Positions 28,178-37,104 of a stretch of 64,000 bases of DNA are shown piece by piece; within the stretch, counting starts at the first letter, position 1; each line of letters opens with the position of its first letter. Where the stretch lies: NCBI RefSeq assembly GCF_030687895.1, contig NZ_CP117452.1, forward strand, positions 5,697,501 to 5,761,500, given 5' to 3'. Source of the DNA: Pseudomonas sp. FP198. GTDB taxonomy: Bacteria; Pseudomonadota; Gammaproteobacteria; Pseudomonadales; Pseudomonadaceae. A program made the translations under genes and the position numbers. Under the pieces are notes generated by a model, which saw only the letters and a program-made list of their open reading frames with translations, had not been told where the DNA came from and made no database searches.

Positions 28178-29704
28178 TCATGCTTCAACATCCCGACGGC
28201 TGATTTTCAGCCGGTGCATCCGATAGATCAGTGTCCGACGGGGCAAGCCGAGCTCACAGGCAGTGAGCGTCTGGTTACCGAGGTTCTTGCGCAGGCAATC
28301 AATTACCAGGCTGCGCTCGATTTGCTCCATCCGTTCACGCAGGCTAACGCGGCCCTCTTCGGACAGATCCTTGATGTGCAGGGAAAAATGCTCTTCCAGC
28401 AGTTCGGCGCCATCGCACAGCAGTACGGCTCTTTCCACGATGCCTTTGAGCTCGCGTACGTTGCCTGGAAAATCATAGGCCGCCAGGTGAACCAGCGCTG
28501 CGTCGGACCAGCGCGGAACGTCTCGTTGCAGGAGTGCGCAGGCCTTGTCAGTGAAGTGTCGCGCCAGTTCAATGATGTCGGGGCCGCGCTGACGTAGCGC
28601 GGGCAACTGGATCGGAAACTGTGCGAGGCGGTAATACAAGTCTTCGCGAAACTTGCCCTCGTTCATCAACTGCTTCAGGTCCCGATGGGTAGCGGCGATG
28701 ATGCGCACATCGATCTTGTGGGTATGGTTGGACCCCAGCGGACGAATCTCGCCTTCCTGCAATACCCGTAGCAGCTTGGACTGGAGAGACAACGGCATGT
28801 CACCGATTTCATCGAGCAACAACGTGCCTCTGTCAGCCGCATCGAACAGCCCGGGGCGATCCCGATCGGCACCCGTGAAAGCCCCCTTGCGATAACCGAA
28901 CAACTCGCTTTCCAGCAAATGCTCGGGAACCGCGGCACAGTTCTGGACAATGAATGCCTCCGTGCGGCGCGGGCCATGATCATGAAGGGCCTGGGCAACC
29001 ACTTCCTTGCCAGTCCCGGTCTCGCCACACAACAGCACGGTGTATGGGCTGTTGATTACCTTGCTGACCAATAGGCAGGTCTGACGCATCGCGTCGCTCT
29101 TGCCGATCAAACCATAGCGGTTGGCACTTGGCAGAGTAATCGTAACTTGCCGGAGGCCGTCGGCAGGAAGTTGCCTGCACTGCAGCAGGTGTATCTGCCT
29201 GAGCGCAAACATCCCCAGATGCCCGAAGGACTCAGCGAACCCCTTCAAGTCGAGATGCTTGACGCTGGCGCAGAGCAACAGTCCGGCGGTGGCGCCTTGC
29301 ATGTCGACAAGCGGCACGCAGAGCAGTGATTGCCAAGGCGCGGCACGAACCGGCAAGAACCGCGTATCGTGCAAGCTGTCACTCAACGCGCCCAGGCATA
29401 CCACACGATTCTGGCGCAGGACGTACTGCAACAGTTGTTCATCGTTATAGTCGCAGGACACGCTTGCCCGATCAGGAAATTGCAGCTGCTCTTCGAGACA
29501 TTCGGCGTACATTTCCAACCGGGCGTGCGTGGTATCCAGAAGGTATAGTTGCGCCACCTCACACGTACTGAGCCGTGCGATGCCCCTGATGAAATCCCCG
29601 AGCAGTGACACGTCGTCACCAGATCGCGACAGGGTTGAAAACTCGGCCAAAAGGGCTTCTGCATAAGCCAGCGGCTGCGGTACCAGCGTGAACATTGCGC
29701 TCAT
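28178..29704 (-). CDS. vasH: T6SS sigma54-dependent activator (VasH/Sfa type)
   Basis: 508 aa bacterial enhancer-binding protein. N-terminal GAF-like sensor (~20-180), AAA+ domain with Walker A GETGTGKE at 227-234, sigma54-contacting GAFTGA at 274-279, Walker B LLLDEIGD near 296-303, and a C-terminal Fis-type helix-turn-helix (TLTACELGLPRRTLIYRMHR). In related H2 loci it activates hcp/vgrG transcription from sigma54 promoters. The ATG shares one base with the clpV stop. Confidence 0.95.
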   Translation of the reverse strand: MSAMFTLVPQPLAYAEALLAEFSTLSRSGDDVSLLGDFIRGIARLSTCEVAQLYLLDTTHARLEMYAECLEEQLQFPDRASVSCDYNDEQLLQYVLRQNRVVCLGALSDSLHDTRFLPVRAAPWQSLLCVPLVDMQGATAGLLLCASVKHLDLKGFAESFGHLGMFALRQIHLLQCRQLPADGLRQVTITLPSANRYGLIGKSDAMRQTCLLVSKVINSPYTVLLCGETGTGKEVVAQALHDHGPRRTEAFIVQNCAAVPEHLLESELFGYRKGAFTGADRDRPGLFDAADRGTLLLDEIGDMPLSLQSKLLRVLQEGEIRPLGSNHTHKIDVRIIAATHRDLKQLMNEGKFREDLYYRLAQFPIQLPALRQRGPDIIELARHFTDKACALLQRDVPRWSDAALVHLAAYDFPGNVRELKGIVERAVLLCDGAELLEEHFSLHIKDLSEEGRVSLRERMEQIERSLVIDCLRKNLGNQTLTACELGLPRRTLIYRMHRLKISRRDVEA

Positions 29705-32286
29705 CAAGTGAACTCGCACACTACGCTGGCTTGATCATCAAGCGTGGCGTGTACATGCCGCAGCTGTTCATTGTTAGCCATCGCCGTGAGCAAGCGGTCG
29801 GCCAATCGCGGCATCAGATGAAGATCGAGCAAGTGATCGATAAGCCGCGCGCCGCTGTCGCTGCGGTCACAACGCTCGACCAACTGGTCCACAAGCTGCG
29901 CGCAATAAGTGAATCCCAACTGACGACGTTTCAGCCGCTCGCCCAAGCGAGCCATTTTTATCTCCACAAGCTCACGCAACACCGCACCACTTACCGGGAA
30001 GTACGGCACCACGCACATCCGCGCCAATAGTGCAGGTTTGAAATGCTGACTGAGCAATGGACGGATAGCTTCTTCGAGGTGTTCGGCGCTTGGCCGCGCG
30101 TTGTTTTGGCACAATTGACTGATGCATTCACTGCCCAGGTTCGACGTCATCAGAATCAGCGTGTTGCGAAAATCGATCTCGCGTCCTTCGCCGTCATTGG
30201 CCAGGCCCTTGTCGAAAATCTGATAGAACAGATTCAGCACATCCGGATCAGCTTTCTCAACCTCGTCGAGCAACACAACAGAATAGGGCTTATGCCTGAC
30301 GGCTTCGGTGAGCATGCCGCCCTCGCCGAACCCGACATAACCCGGTGGCGCGCCGATCAGTCGGGAAACGGTATGTTTCTCCTGGAACTCGCCCATGTTG
30401 AGCGTCGTGATAAAACGGTCTCCGCCGTATAGCAAATCCGCCAGGGCCAACGCCGTTTCGGTCTTGCCGACACCGCTCGGGCCCACCAGCAAAAACACAC
30501 CCGCAGGAGCATCGACTTTGTTCAAGCCAGCCGCGGCCGCCCGCATCGCGCGATCAAGGGCCTGCACGGCTGGTTCCTGCCCCTTGATGCGCGCGCGCAA
30601 GTCATCCGCGAAACGGGTGATCCTGCTGCTGTGCTCGCATGCCAGCTGCGACAACGGCACGCCAGTCCATGCGTTGATTACTTCAGCTACCAGGCGTGGA
30701 CACACTTCAAAGCTGACCAGGCGCTCATCGGCCTGGGCGATTAGCAGCGCATGGTGGGTTTCGTCTAACGCCGCTTCCAGCGTCTCGACCTCCATGACCT
30801 GCGACCCATCCTCCCGCGCCCCGACCAATTGCTGGCGTAGTGTTAACAGGCGTTCGGCAAGCACTCGTTGCTCGATCCAACGAGACTCCAGAACCTGGCG
30901 CTTTTCTTCAACAGCTTCCAGGTTCACCTCAAGCGTCGCCAATGCCTGGTGATCGATCGGCAACCCGGCCTGTGCATCACGACACAAGGCCTGACGTTGT
31001 CGCTCGCCTTCGGCCAGTTCTCCACGCAGGCGCTCAAGGCTTCGCGGCGCTGCAGCCAGGCTGATACGCACCCGAGCACAGGCGGTATCCAGCACATCGA
31101 CGGCCTTGTCCGGCAATTGACGACCGGCCAGATAGCGAGCTGACAACCGCGCCGCGGCGACCACCGCATCATCACGCAGATAGATGCCATGACTCTGCTC
31201 ATAAACCCGGGCCAACCCACGCAGGATTGTCACCGCATCACTGACGGTCGGCTCGTGTAGTTGCACCGGCTGGAAACGACGTGCGAGGGCCGCGTCGTTT
31301 TCGAAGTATTTCTTGTACTCGGCCCATGTCGTGGCCGCGATTGTGCGCAATTCACCTCGGGCCAGCGCCGGCTTGAGCAGGTTGGCCGCGTCTGAACCGC
31401 CAGCGCTCCCACCTGCGCCGACCAATGCATGGGCCTCGTCAATGAACAGAATAATGGGAGTGGATGAAGACTTTACGCCGTCGATCACCCCTTTGAGGCG
31501 ACGTTCGAATTCCCCTTTGATGCTGGCTCCGGCCTGCAGTAGCCCCATGTCCAGCGAAAGGATCTGCACCCCTTCAAGCTCTGACGGCACTTCCCCTGCG
31601 GCGATGCGCAACGCCAGCCCCTCGACGATGGCAGTCTTGCCGACCCCGGCTTCACCGACAACGATCGGATTGTTCTTGCGGCGGCGCGAAAGGATATCGA
31701 CCATCTGCCGGATTTCGCCGTCCCGGCATAGCACCGGATCAAGCTTGCCGTCACGAGCCTGCCGGGTCAGGTTATGAGTGAAGCGCTCGAGTAACGAATC
31801 GCCAGGCAGGGACGGTGGGCTGTCTTTCGTCTGGGCCTGTAGGGACAGGGTGAAATCCATCAGCCGCTCGATGCTCAACCGGGCGAGCAACGGCTGGTAC
31901 CGAGTGCCGGCATGACGAATGGGGTTGCGTAACATGGCCAGGATCAACGCGGCCTCGGTGACGCTGCCTTGACCTAGCTCGAGATTCGCCACCAACAATG
32001 CATCCTGCAGCCATTGCACCAGCTCAGGGGCAAATACCGGATTACGTGAAGCGCCGTGTTCAGCCCGAGGTTGAAGAACCGCGCTCAACTGGCCTGGACT
32101 TATTCCGACATCCCGCAAGGCACGTACAAGCAAGCTCTGGCTACGTTCCAGCAGGCCCAGCAACAAATCATCCACCAGAATCCTGTCTGCGCCACGATCC
32201 GCACATCGCTGCGCCGAGCGCTCCAGATCGCCCCGGGTATCTGCGTCCAGCGCTTGGATAAGTTGCTGAAGATCCACATTGATCAT
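29704..32286 (-). CDS. clpV: T6SS sheath-disassembly AAA+ ATPase ClpV (TssH)
   Basis: 860 aa Clp/Hsp100 protein: N-terminal double-ClpN domain (~1-160), first AAA+ module with GEAGVGKTA at 211-219, a middle coiled-coil region (~400-520), and a second AAA+ module with GPSGVGKTE near 600. It normally recycles the contracted TssB/TssC sheath through the N-terminus of TssC. Neither tssB nor tssC is present in this locus, which leaves ClpV without a local substrate. The ATG overlaps the tssG stop (ATGA). Confidence 0.96.
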   Translation of the reverse strand: MINVDLQQLIQALDADTRGDLERSAQRCADRGADRILVDDLLLGLLERSQSLLVRALRDVGISPGQLSAVLQPRAEHGASRNPVFAPELVQWLQDALLVANLELGQGSVTEAALILAMLRNPIRHAGTRYQPLLARLSIERLMDFTLSLQAQTKDSPPSLPGDSLLERFTHNLTRQARDGKLDPVLCRDGEIRQMVDILSRRRKNNPIVVGEAGVGKTAIVEGLALRIAAGEVPSELEGVQILSLDMGLLQAGASIKGEFERRLKGVIDGVKSSSTPIILFIDEAHALVGAGGSAGGSDAANLLKPALARGELRTIAATTWAEYKKYFENDAALARRFQPVQLHEPTVSDAVTILRGLARVYEQSHGIYLRDDAVVAAARLSARYLAGRQLPDKAVDVLDTACARVRISLAAAPRSLERLRGELAEGERQRQALCRDAQAGLPIDHQALATLEVNLEAVEEKRQVLESRWIEQRVLAERLLTLRQQLVGAREDGSQVMEVETLEAALDETHHALLIAQADERLVSFEVCPRLVAEVINAWTGVPLSQLACEHSSRITRFADDLRARIKGQEPAVQALDRAMRAAAAGLNKVDAPAGVFLLVGPSGVGKTETALALADLLYGGDRFITTLNMGEFQEKHTVSRLIGAPPGYVGFGEGGMLTEAVRHKPYSVVLLDEVEKADPDVLNLFYQIFDKGLANDGEGREIDFRNTLILMTSNLGSECISQLCQNNARPSAEHLEEAIRPLLSQHFKPALLARMCVVPYFPVSGAVLRELVEIKMARLGERLKRRQLGFTYCAQLVDQLVERCDRSDSGARLIDHLLDLHLMPRLADRLLTAMANNEQLRHVHATLDDQASVVCEFT

Positions 32287-33302
32287 TTCACTCGTTCCTG
32301 ATGAATGCTGCTGCCGAGGGACACCACGCCGTCGGCGTGTTCAAGCCCAAGCCAACTGGTCCATCCCAGGCGGCAAGTGTTCTGCTCTCCGATACGCAGC
32401 TCATGTATTTCCTGCTGGCGCAAGACCAGGCGAATGTCATATTCGAGGGGATCACGCAGGGTGAAGCGCACCAGTGTGCAAAGAGGCTGGTAGCCAACAC
32501 CGATTGGCAGAAATTCGTGCAGACGTTGCCAGTCCAGTTCGCGAATATGGATCCGGAACTTGCCGTTGCGATCACGAACCCGTTCGCCCAGCACAAGGTC
32601 TTCGCTCAACAGGCTATTGGCGCCTCCAAGTCGATTGCGCTGCTCGGCGAGAATCTCGACCCGGCGCTCTACGCACTGTTCCAGGCTTAGCTCGGCGTGC
32701 TTGAAGTAATAACGCAACACCGCTTCGATCAAGGCGGCCGAATGGGCTCGGAGACTCAACAGGCCCAGGTAGGGCAGCAGGCGTTTCCAGTTCAGTTGAG
32801 TAGCCTTGCGAATTTCTTCGCCTCCCAGACCGATCAGCGCGAACAGTTGCTCCGAAAACGGGTCCCGAGCACCAGTCTGGAAACTCTGGTAGTAACGATA
32901 TTTGCGCCATATCGGCAGCATCAACCGCTGGAGGCGATGGTGGAACACGTCGAGGAACTGGCGAGTCGGATTGCCATCGCCGTCTCCCAACGCCTGCTCG
33001 CCATAAAACGCCGGTACCGGTGATCCTGTTCCCACCAGGCCGATCAGGTTGATACTCAGGCGAGCCCGCACCTGCCCATGCTCCTGGAAAAATTCCACGC
33101 GCTCGATATCACTGGCCGGAAACCCCAGGCTCGGATTGGCCTGGAACTCCAACTGGTCATACAGTGCTTCGTCATCCAGCCCGGGATGGGCGCCGCGCAG
33201 CCGCTCGATCACCAGTAAGATCGCCTGGAACAACGAATACTCGCGTATACCTCTCGTCAGCGCGTTCATAGAAGCGGCTGCTGGCCCATACGGGGTGTCC
33301 AT
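32283..33302 (-). CDS. tssG: T6SS baseplate protein TssG
   Basis: 339 aa; TssG/VasB family with EYSLFQAILLVIERL near the N-terminus, FQANPSLGFPASDIERV, the LIGLVGTGSPVPAFYGE signature, and a C-terminal LGWTSWLG block. Wedge component together with TssF, TssE and TssK. It overlaps the 3' end of tssF by 37 bases. Intact. Confidence 0.95.
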   Translation of the reverse strand: MDTPYGPAAASMNALTRGIREYSLFQAILLVIERLRGAHPGLDDEALYDQLEFQANPSLGFPASDIERVEFFQEHGQVRARLSINLIGLVGTGSPVPAFYGEQALGDGDGNPTRQFLDVFHHRLQRLMLPIWRKYRYYQSFQTGARDPFSEQLFALIGLGGEEIRKATQLNWKRLLPYLGLLSLRAHSAALIEAVLRYYFKHAELSLEQCVERRVEILAEQRNRLGGANSLLSEDLVLGERVRDRNGKFRIHIRELDWQRLHEFLPIGVGYQPLCTLVRFTLRDPLEYDIRLVLRQQEIHELRIGEQNTCRLGWTSWLGLEHADGVVSLGSSIHQERVK

Positions 33303-35053
33303 TGGTACACCTCTCCCTGCGTACTGTTTACCCGCAACTGGTGATACGAGTTGAGGCTGGCGTAGAGCGCGAAAAACTCGTTGAGGACGGACGCGAAGAC
33401 GTACAAATCACCTTCGCCGATATAGCCCTGAGGATCGATCGTCAGCTCTGTACATATGCCGCGAACGGGCAAGCCGTGATGCAGTCGATCAACATGGTGG
33501 TGTTCAATCGCCTTCAGGCCGCTCAGCAGAAGCTTGCTGACCTTTTCGGTCTGTTCGTCGTGGTAACGCGGAAAGTCGTAGGTTTCGAGTATTACCTTCA
33601 GCGCATTGACGTCCACCAGCGACAGGTAGTTGAGCGACATGTTGCTGATGAGCTTCCAGAGGAAGTCACGATCCAACGGAGGCGCGTAACTCGGCGTAAC
33701 CGGACCGATGTTGCGGAAACCAAGCGACGCCGGGCTCTTGTCGCCCGGTTGATTGATATCACCCGGATTGAGCTGGCGCGGCAGGTTCCGATTGGTACAC
33801 ATCAACTCGATCGACAGCGTCTCGTGGGTCGGACTGGGCCGGACGCCGAATCCCAGGCAAGTGTCAAAGCCACCGTGAAGCAACGAAGGCCGTTGGCGAA
33901 CGCTGTAATAACCGCGATTGCCAGGTACGTCGAAACTGGAATCGTGTTCGAAGGATTCGAAAGGCACGTAGGCCTGGTAACCCAGCCCACCGGGGTTCCA
34001 GCCAGTAACGCTCTCGACGGAAAACACGCCGCAGTGTTCAGGGTCGTATCGGGCCGGCAAGAGCAGGTATTCATCCTGCTTCCCATCCAGGCGAATCGGC
34101 TGCGCGTCGTGTTTGAACAGATTGACGATAGGCGTGCAATAAAGCTTCACGTTATCCAGCGTCGGACGTAACCGCTGATTACCGCTCTTGCCTATGTCGA
34201 AACGCAGGTCCAGCCCTCGCATCTGTTTCAGGATGTCTTGCGGCAACGTGTTGAGTACATCGAGGCCATTGACGTCGATGAACAGGAATTTTTCCTGGAA
34301 CGCGAAATATTCTTGCAGGTAGCGATAGCCGCGAAAGGTATTCAACGGATAAGGGACCAGCGCGTGCTCGTCGGCGAACCCCACCGGCCGGACTTGGCTG
34401 GCGGCGATCCTGAACGTCATGGGATCACCATTCGCAGCGGTTACGGGACCGCCGTCACCGCCCAACGGGATCAGCTCGACATGTTCCAGGTTGCGCATCA
34501 GATTGAGGTAGAGCATCTGGCTGATATAACGCTCGCCGGTCAGATGCAGGCGCAAACGGCTTAGCTGTAATTCTCCCAGGTGGCCATCGCAAGTCATCTG
34601 CAGACGCAGGCTCAATAACGAGCCGTTTCCCTTTACCGAGTAACCGAGCCCAGTCAGGTCCAGCGCCAATACCTCGGTCGGGTAACAGGTTCGAAAACGA
34701 CAGATCACCTCCTTGATCGGCTTGCTCTCCACCGGCGTATCGCGCTCGACCTGCAATGCGGGGCCAGCCCGTTGTAGCGGATCAAACTGCAAGATACCGA
34801 AGGACGGTAGCGGCCTCATGTAGTTGGGCCAAAGCAGTTGCATCAACGAATGGCTCAACTCCGGCAGTTCGTCATCGAGCTTCTGGCGCAAACGCCCTGT
34901 CAGGAACGCGACGCCCTCCAGCAACCGTTCAACATCAGGGTCGCGCCCAGCCTGGCCGAGGAACGGTGCCAGCGCAGGATTGCGCTCGGCAAAGCGCTGG
35001 CCCAACTGGCGAAGCGCGCTCAACTCGCTCTGGTAGTACTGATTGAATGACAT
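33266..35053 (-). CDS. tssF: T6SS baseplate protein TssF
   Basis: 595 aa from the ATG at 35053 (MSFNQYYQSELSALRQLGQR), the classic TssF/VasA start; the frame runs upstream to 35098 without support. Contains RDPDVERLLEGVAFLTGRLR, the LWPNYMRPLPSFGILQF region, and the C-terminal GLPVRGICTELTID block. Two bases separate it from the upstream chimera stop. Confidence 0.96.
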   Translation of the reverse strand: MSFNQYYQSELSALRQLGQRFAERNPALAPFLGQAGRDPDVERLLEGVAFLTGRLRQKLDDELPELSHSLMQLLWPNYMRPLPSFGILQFDPLQRAGPALQVERDTPVESKPIKEVICRFRTCYPTEVLALDLTGLGYSVKGNGSLLSLRLQMTCDGHLGELQLSRLRLHLTGERYISQMLYLNLMRNLEHVELIPLGGDGGPVTAANGDPMTFRIAASQVRPVGFADEHALVPYPLNTFRGYRYLQEYFAFQEKFLFIDVNGLDVLNTLPQDILKQMRGLDLRFDIGKSGNQRLRPTLDNVKLYCTPIVNLFKHDAQPIRLDGKQDEYLLLPARYDPEHCGVFSVESVTGWNPGGLGYQAYVPFESFEHDSSFDVPGNRGYYSVRQRPSLLHGGFDTCLGFGVRPSPTHETLSIELMCTNRNLPRQLNPGDINQPGDKSPASLGFRNIGPVTPSYAPPLDRDFLWKLISNMSLNYLSLVDVNALKVILETYDFPRYHDEQTEKVSKLLLSGLKAIEHHHVDRLHHGLPVRGICTELTIDPQGYIGEGDLYVFASVLNEFFALYASLNSYHQLRVNSTQGEVYQWTPRMGQQPLL

Positions 35054-35055
35054 AT

Positions 35056-35805
35056 CTATCCTTGAATGACCTTGATCTGGCCATTGCCGTCCAGGCATGC
35101 GAAGAAACTCACCGCTCCCCTGAAGCCTTCCACCTCCAGAAAGGCGTCAATGCGAAAAGACAGGCGGAGCTGGTCGGCATCATTGGGCGCTGAAACGACA
35201 CAGACATTCCTCAGACGCGGCTCGTAAGCCTCGATAGATGCCTGGATCGCACGACAGACCTGACCACGGGCGTCGTGCAAACTCAGCCGCATATCATTGA
35301 GGTCGGGCAATCCGTAATCGGCTGCGGTTTCCTGCTGAGCCCGCAACACCTTGTGGGCATCCCTTTCGTTTTCGATCGGGGCACCGGAAGCGAGCAGTTG
35401 GGTAGCGGCTTGTTTTACTTGAGCCACCATCGTCCCGACAGATCCAGGCTGCGGCTGGCCACTGGTCACACGCTGGATCATGCCCTTGAGGCGTCGGCAC
35501 AGCGGCAATAACAGAGGCGCGTCATCGCCGAGATGAGTGGTGAAGACGGCATCAAGGTCTTCAAGTTGTTCTGCCAGATGACGGAACAACGGCAGTTGCT
35601 TGCCTATCGCGACATCTTCACTTAACGCCTGCTCCAGGCGAGGCACCAACCAATGAAAACTGGCGGCACGGGTTCGGGTCTTGACCGGGTGGAGCTCAAG
35701 CCAATGGTTCTTACACAGATGTCGTAAAAGCCCGAGGCCGGCTAGCAACCCTTGGAAGGACTCACGCTGGTACAACGCCCAGGTCAGCCAGGCGGCCACT
35801 CGCAA
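35056..35805 (-). pseudogene. tssA-tssE: In-frame TssA (N-terminal)-TssE (C-terminal) deletion remnant
   Basis: An open frame of up to 284 codons (bases 35056-35907), of which 249 follow the first usable start, a TTG at 35805. Residues 1-~158 are TssA/ImpA N-terminal: AAWLTWALYQRESFQGLLAG, NHWLELHPVKTR and a VKQAATQLL helix. TssA-like coding continues upstream of the TTG (SEALLRTQSKDL), so the true N-terminus is lost. From ~residue 162 the sequence becomes the gp25-like C-terminus of TssE: DYGLPDLNDMRLSLHDARG, then IEAYEPRL and SFRIDAFLEVEGF. The join falls near base 35325. The TssA C-terminal domain, tssB, tssC and the TssE N-terminus, normally between these points, are absent. Family assignments are by recognition; the deletion is inferred. 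Confidence 0.8.
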
Positions 35806-35852
35806 ATCTTTTGACTGGGTACGCAGCAGGGCTTCACTTTTTTCCAGGATCT

Positions 35853-36137
35853 TCAGCCAGCCTGAGTGCCGGAGGCGAGCATATCGTAATCGGCCATGGC
35901 GGCATTTTCAGCAGTAGCGCAATCCAATTGGGCGGCGCCCCGCTTCCCGGTGTACGTGCTGCAGCATTCGATCCAGGGTCGATCGACCCGTTGGCTACGC
36001 TGCTCAACCTGCCGCCCACGCTTGCGCCTACCCAACGCGCCCTCATGACAACCAGCAAGGTCGCCGGAGCGGATTTCTGCCCCCTTTGCGAAGCCTGCCG
36101 CGAGGGCGCATGCCCGACGGAGACCATTGCCGCATGA
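35853..36137 (+). pseudogene. vgrG: VgrG C-terminal remnant
   Basis: Open frame whose first convincing residues are SASLSAGGEHIVIGHGGIFS, the tip/tail region of VgrG spike proteins, followed by SSAIQLGG, a Pro-rich linker and a Cys-rich end (DFCPLCEACREGACP) common in Pseudomonas VgrG. About 95 codons remain of a protein normally ~650-750 aa; the gp27/gp5-like body is missing and no start signal is present. Its 5' edge meets the broken 5' end of tssA head-to-head at ~35850-35870. The stop overlaps the DUF4123 ATG (ATGA), the normal vgrG-adaptor junction. Confidence 0.78.
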
Positions 36138-36793
36138 ACGATACCCAACCTCGTCAGTGGCTGCTTGAACACCTCCGCCTCGGCCATGCCCTGTGTGTGA
36201 TCCTCGATGCAGACGGCGAACAACCGATGCTCCAGGCACTGATCAAAAACAGTCGACCCGATCAATACCTGAGCTTCTTCAGCAAAACCCTGATTGCCGA
36301 TCTCAGTGAGGTCGGGCCATTTGTCTTCACCCTAGATAACCCCAACGATAAAAATCTCCAAGAGTTGCTCAATCGACCGGACAGTCATTGGGGTTGGCTC
36401 GCCAGCCTCCCCAAGGGCCATCTCCCCCAGTTGGTCGGACACTGGCGCGAGCGATTGATTGCCGGGGAGCGTCCTCATCAAGCGGTGTATCGCTTCCACG
36501 ACAACCGGGTGTTGGCCCGGGCGCTTGCGTATCTGCCAGTCGAAGCGCATGCCGCCTATCTCGGTCCGGCCAATAGCGTGTGCTATTGGCAAGGTGAGCG
36601 CTGGGAACACATCGACAACTCCTCCCCCGGGATACATCCGGTGCCGGAGGTGCCGCTTTGGTTGCAAGTCCCCATATACGTGATGAGCTGGAGGAGCAAT
36701 ACAGGGGCACCTTCAGCAAGGCGGGTGAGAGCACCTTCCACGGCCAATGCCAGTGGCTGTTCCGCACCTCGGGGGCCAAACGACGCATCGTGA
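36134..36793 (+). CDS. DUF4123 T6SS effector adaptor, probably frameshifted near its end
   Basis: DUF4123 (Tap/TEC) proteins load effectors on VgrG. Residues 1-~178 fit the family: LGHALCVILDADGEQPMLQA, the FVFTLDNP and WGWLASLPKG blocks, YRFHDNRVLARAL, and the LGPANSVCYWQGERW...NSSPGIHPVP segment. From ~36665 the frame turns into unlikely Ser/Arg/Ala-rich sequence, while the -1 frame reads sensible protein (36658-37092). One extra C in gtccccat at ~36669 would join both frames (VPHIRDELEEQYRG). The start is the ATG overlapping the vgrG stop. Confidence 0.72.
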   Translation: MNDTQPRQWLLEHLRLGHALCVILDADGEQPMLQALIKNSRPDQYLSFFSKTLIADLSEVGPFVFTLDNPNDKNLQELLNRPDSHWGWLASLPKGHLPQLVGHWRERLIAGERPHQAVYRFHDNRVLARALAYLPVEAHAAYLGPANSVCYWQGERWEHIDNSSPGIHPVPEVPLWLQVPIYVMSWRSNTGAPSARRVRAPSTANASGCSAPRGPNDAS

Positions 36794-37092
36794 AAATCCT
36801 CGATTGCAAAAAAACCAACCCAAAGGGCGAGGTTGGAAATGGTCGGCCTTTTTCGGCGTTCACGCTTGATCAACTGCCGGGGAAAACGGTGAGGATGAAG
36901 ATCAAGTTGGCAAGCGAGGAAAGACCCGCCATTGGCGATACATGGGTAAAAGTGCCGAACGGTTGGAAACGCTGCATGGGCCGTAATTTCGAAGACCACT
37001 ACGCCTTCTGTTACGGCAACTACAAGGATTTCAGCGGTTTCCACATGCCGGACGGACAGCGCTGCAGCATCTATCCGGGCTGCACTGAATAA
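36658..37092 (+). CDS. Cys-rich ORF of unknown function between the adaptor and the lipase
   Basis: 144 aa if it starts at the TTG at 36658, which has GGAGG six bases upstream. It contains six cysteines, including KRCMGR, AFCYGN and RCSIYPGC, and no signal peptide. Either it is the continuation of the DUF4123 protein after a one-base frameshift, or a separate gene, for example the body of a periplasmic immunity protein whose signal peptide was lost. I do not recognise the family. Twelve bases separate it from the lipase ATG. Confidence 0.55.
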   Translation: MVASPHIRDELEEQYRGTFSKAGESTFHGQCQWLFRTSGAKRRIVKILDCKKTNPKGEVGNGRPFSAFTLDQLPGKTVRMKIKLASEERPAIGDTWVKVPNGWKRCMGRNFEDHYAFCYGNYKDFSGFHMPDGQRCSIYPGCTE

Positions 37093-37104
37093 GGAAGTTA
37101 TTGC

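Noticed and set aside
32301..32690. 129-codon plus-strand open frame antisense to tssG
   Set aside because: Initially looked protein-like, but it lies wholly within tssG, which has family-specific motifs, and no start signal precedes it.
35853..36239. Minus-strand open frame ending MADYDMLASGTQAG upstream of the tssA remnant
   Set aside because: It is the shadow of the vgrG tail and DUF4123 start; the TssA-like residues are in a different minus-strand frame that hits a stop at 35908-35910.
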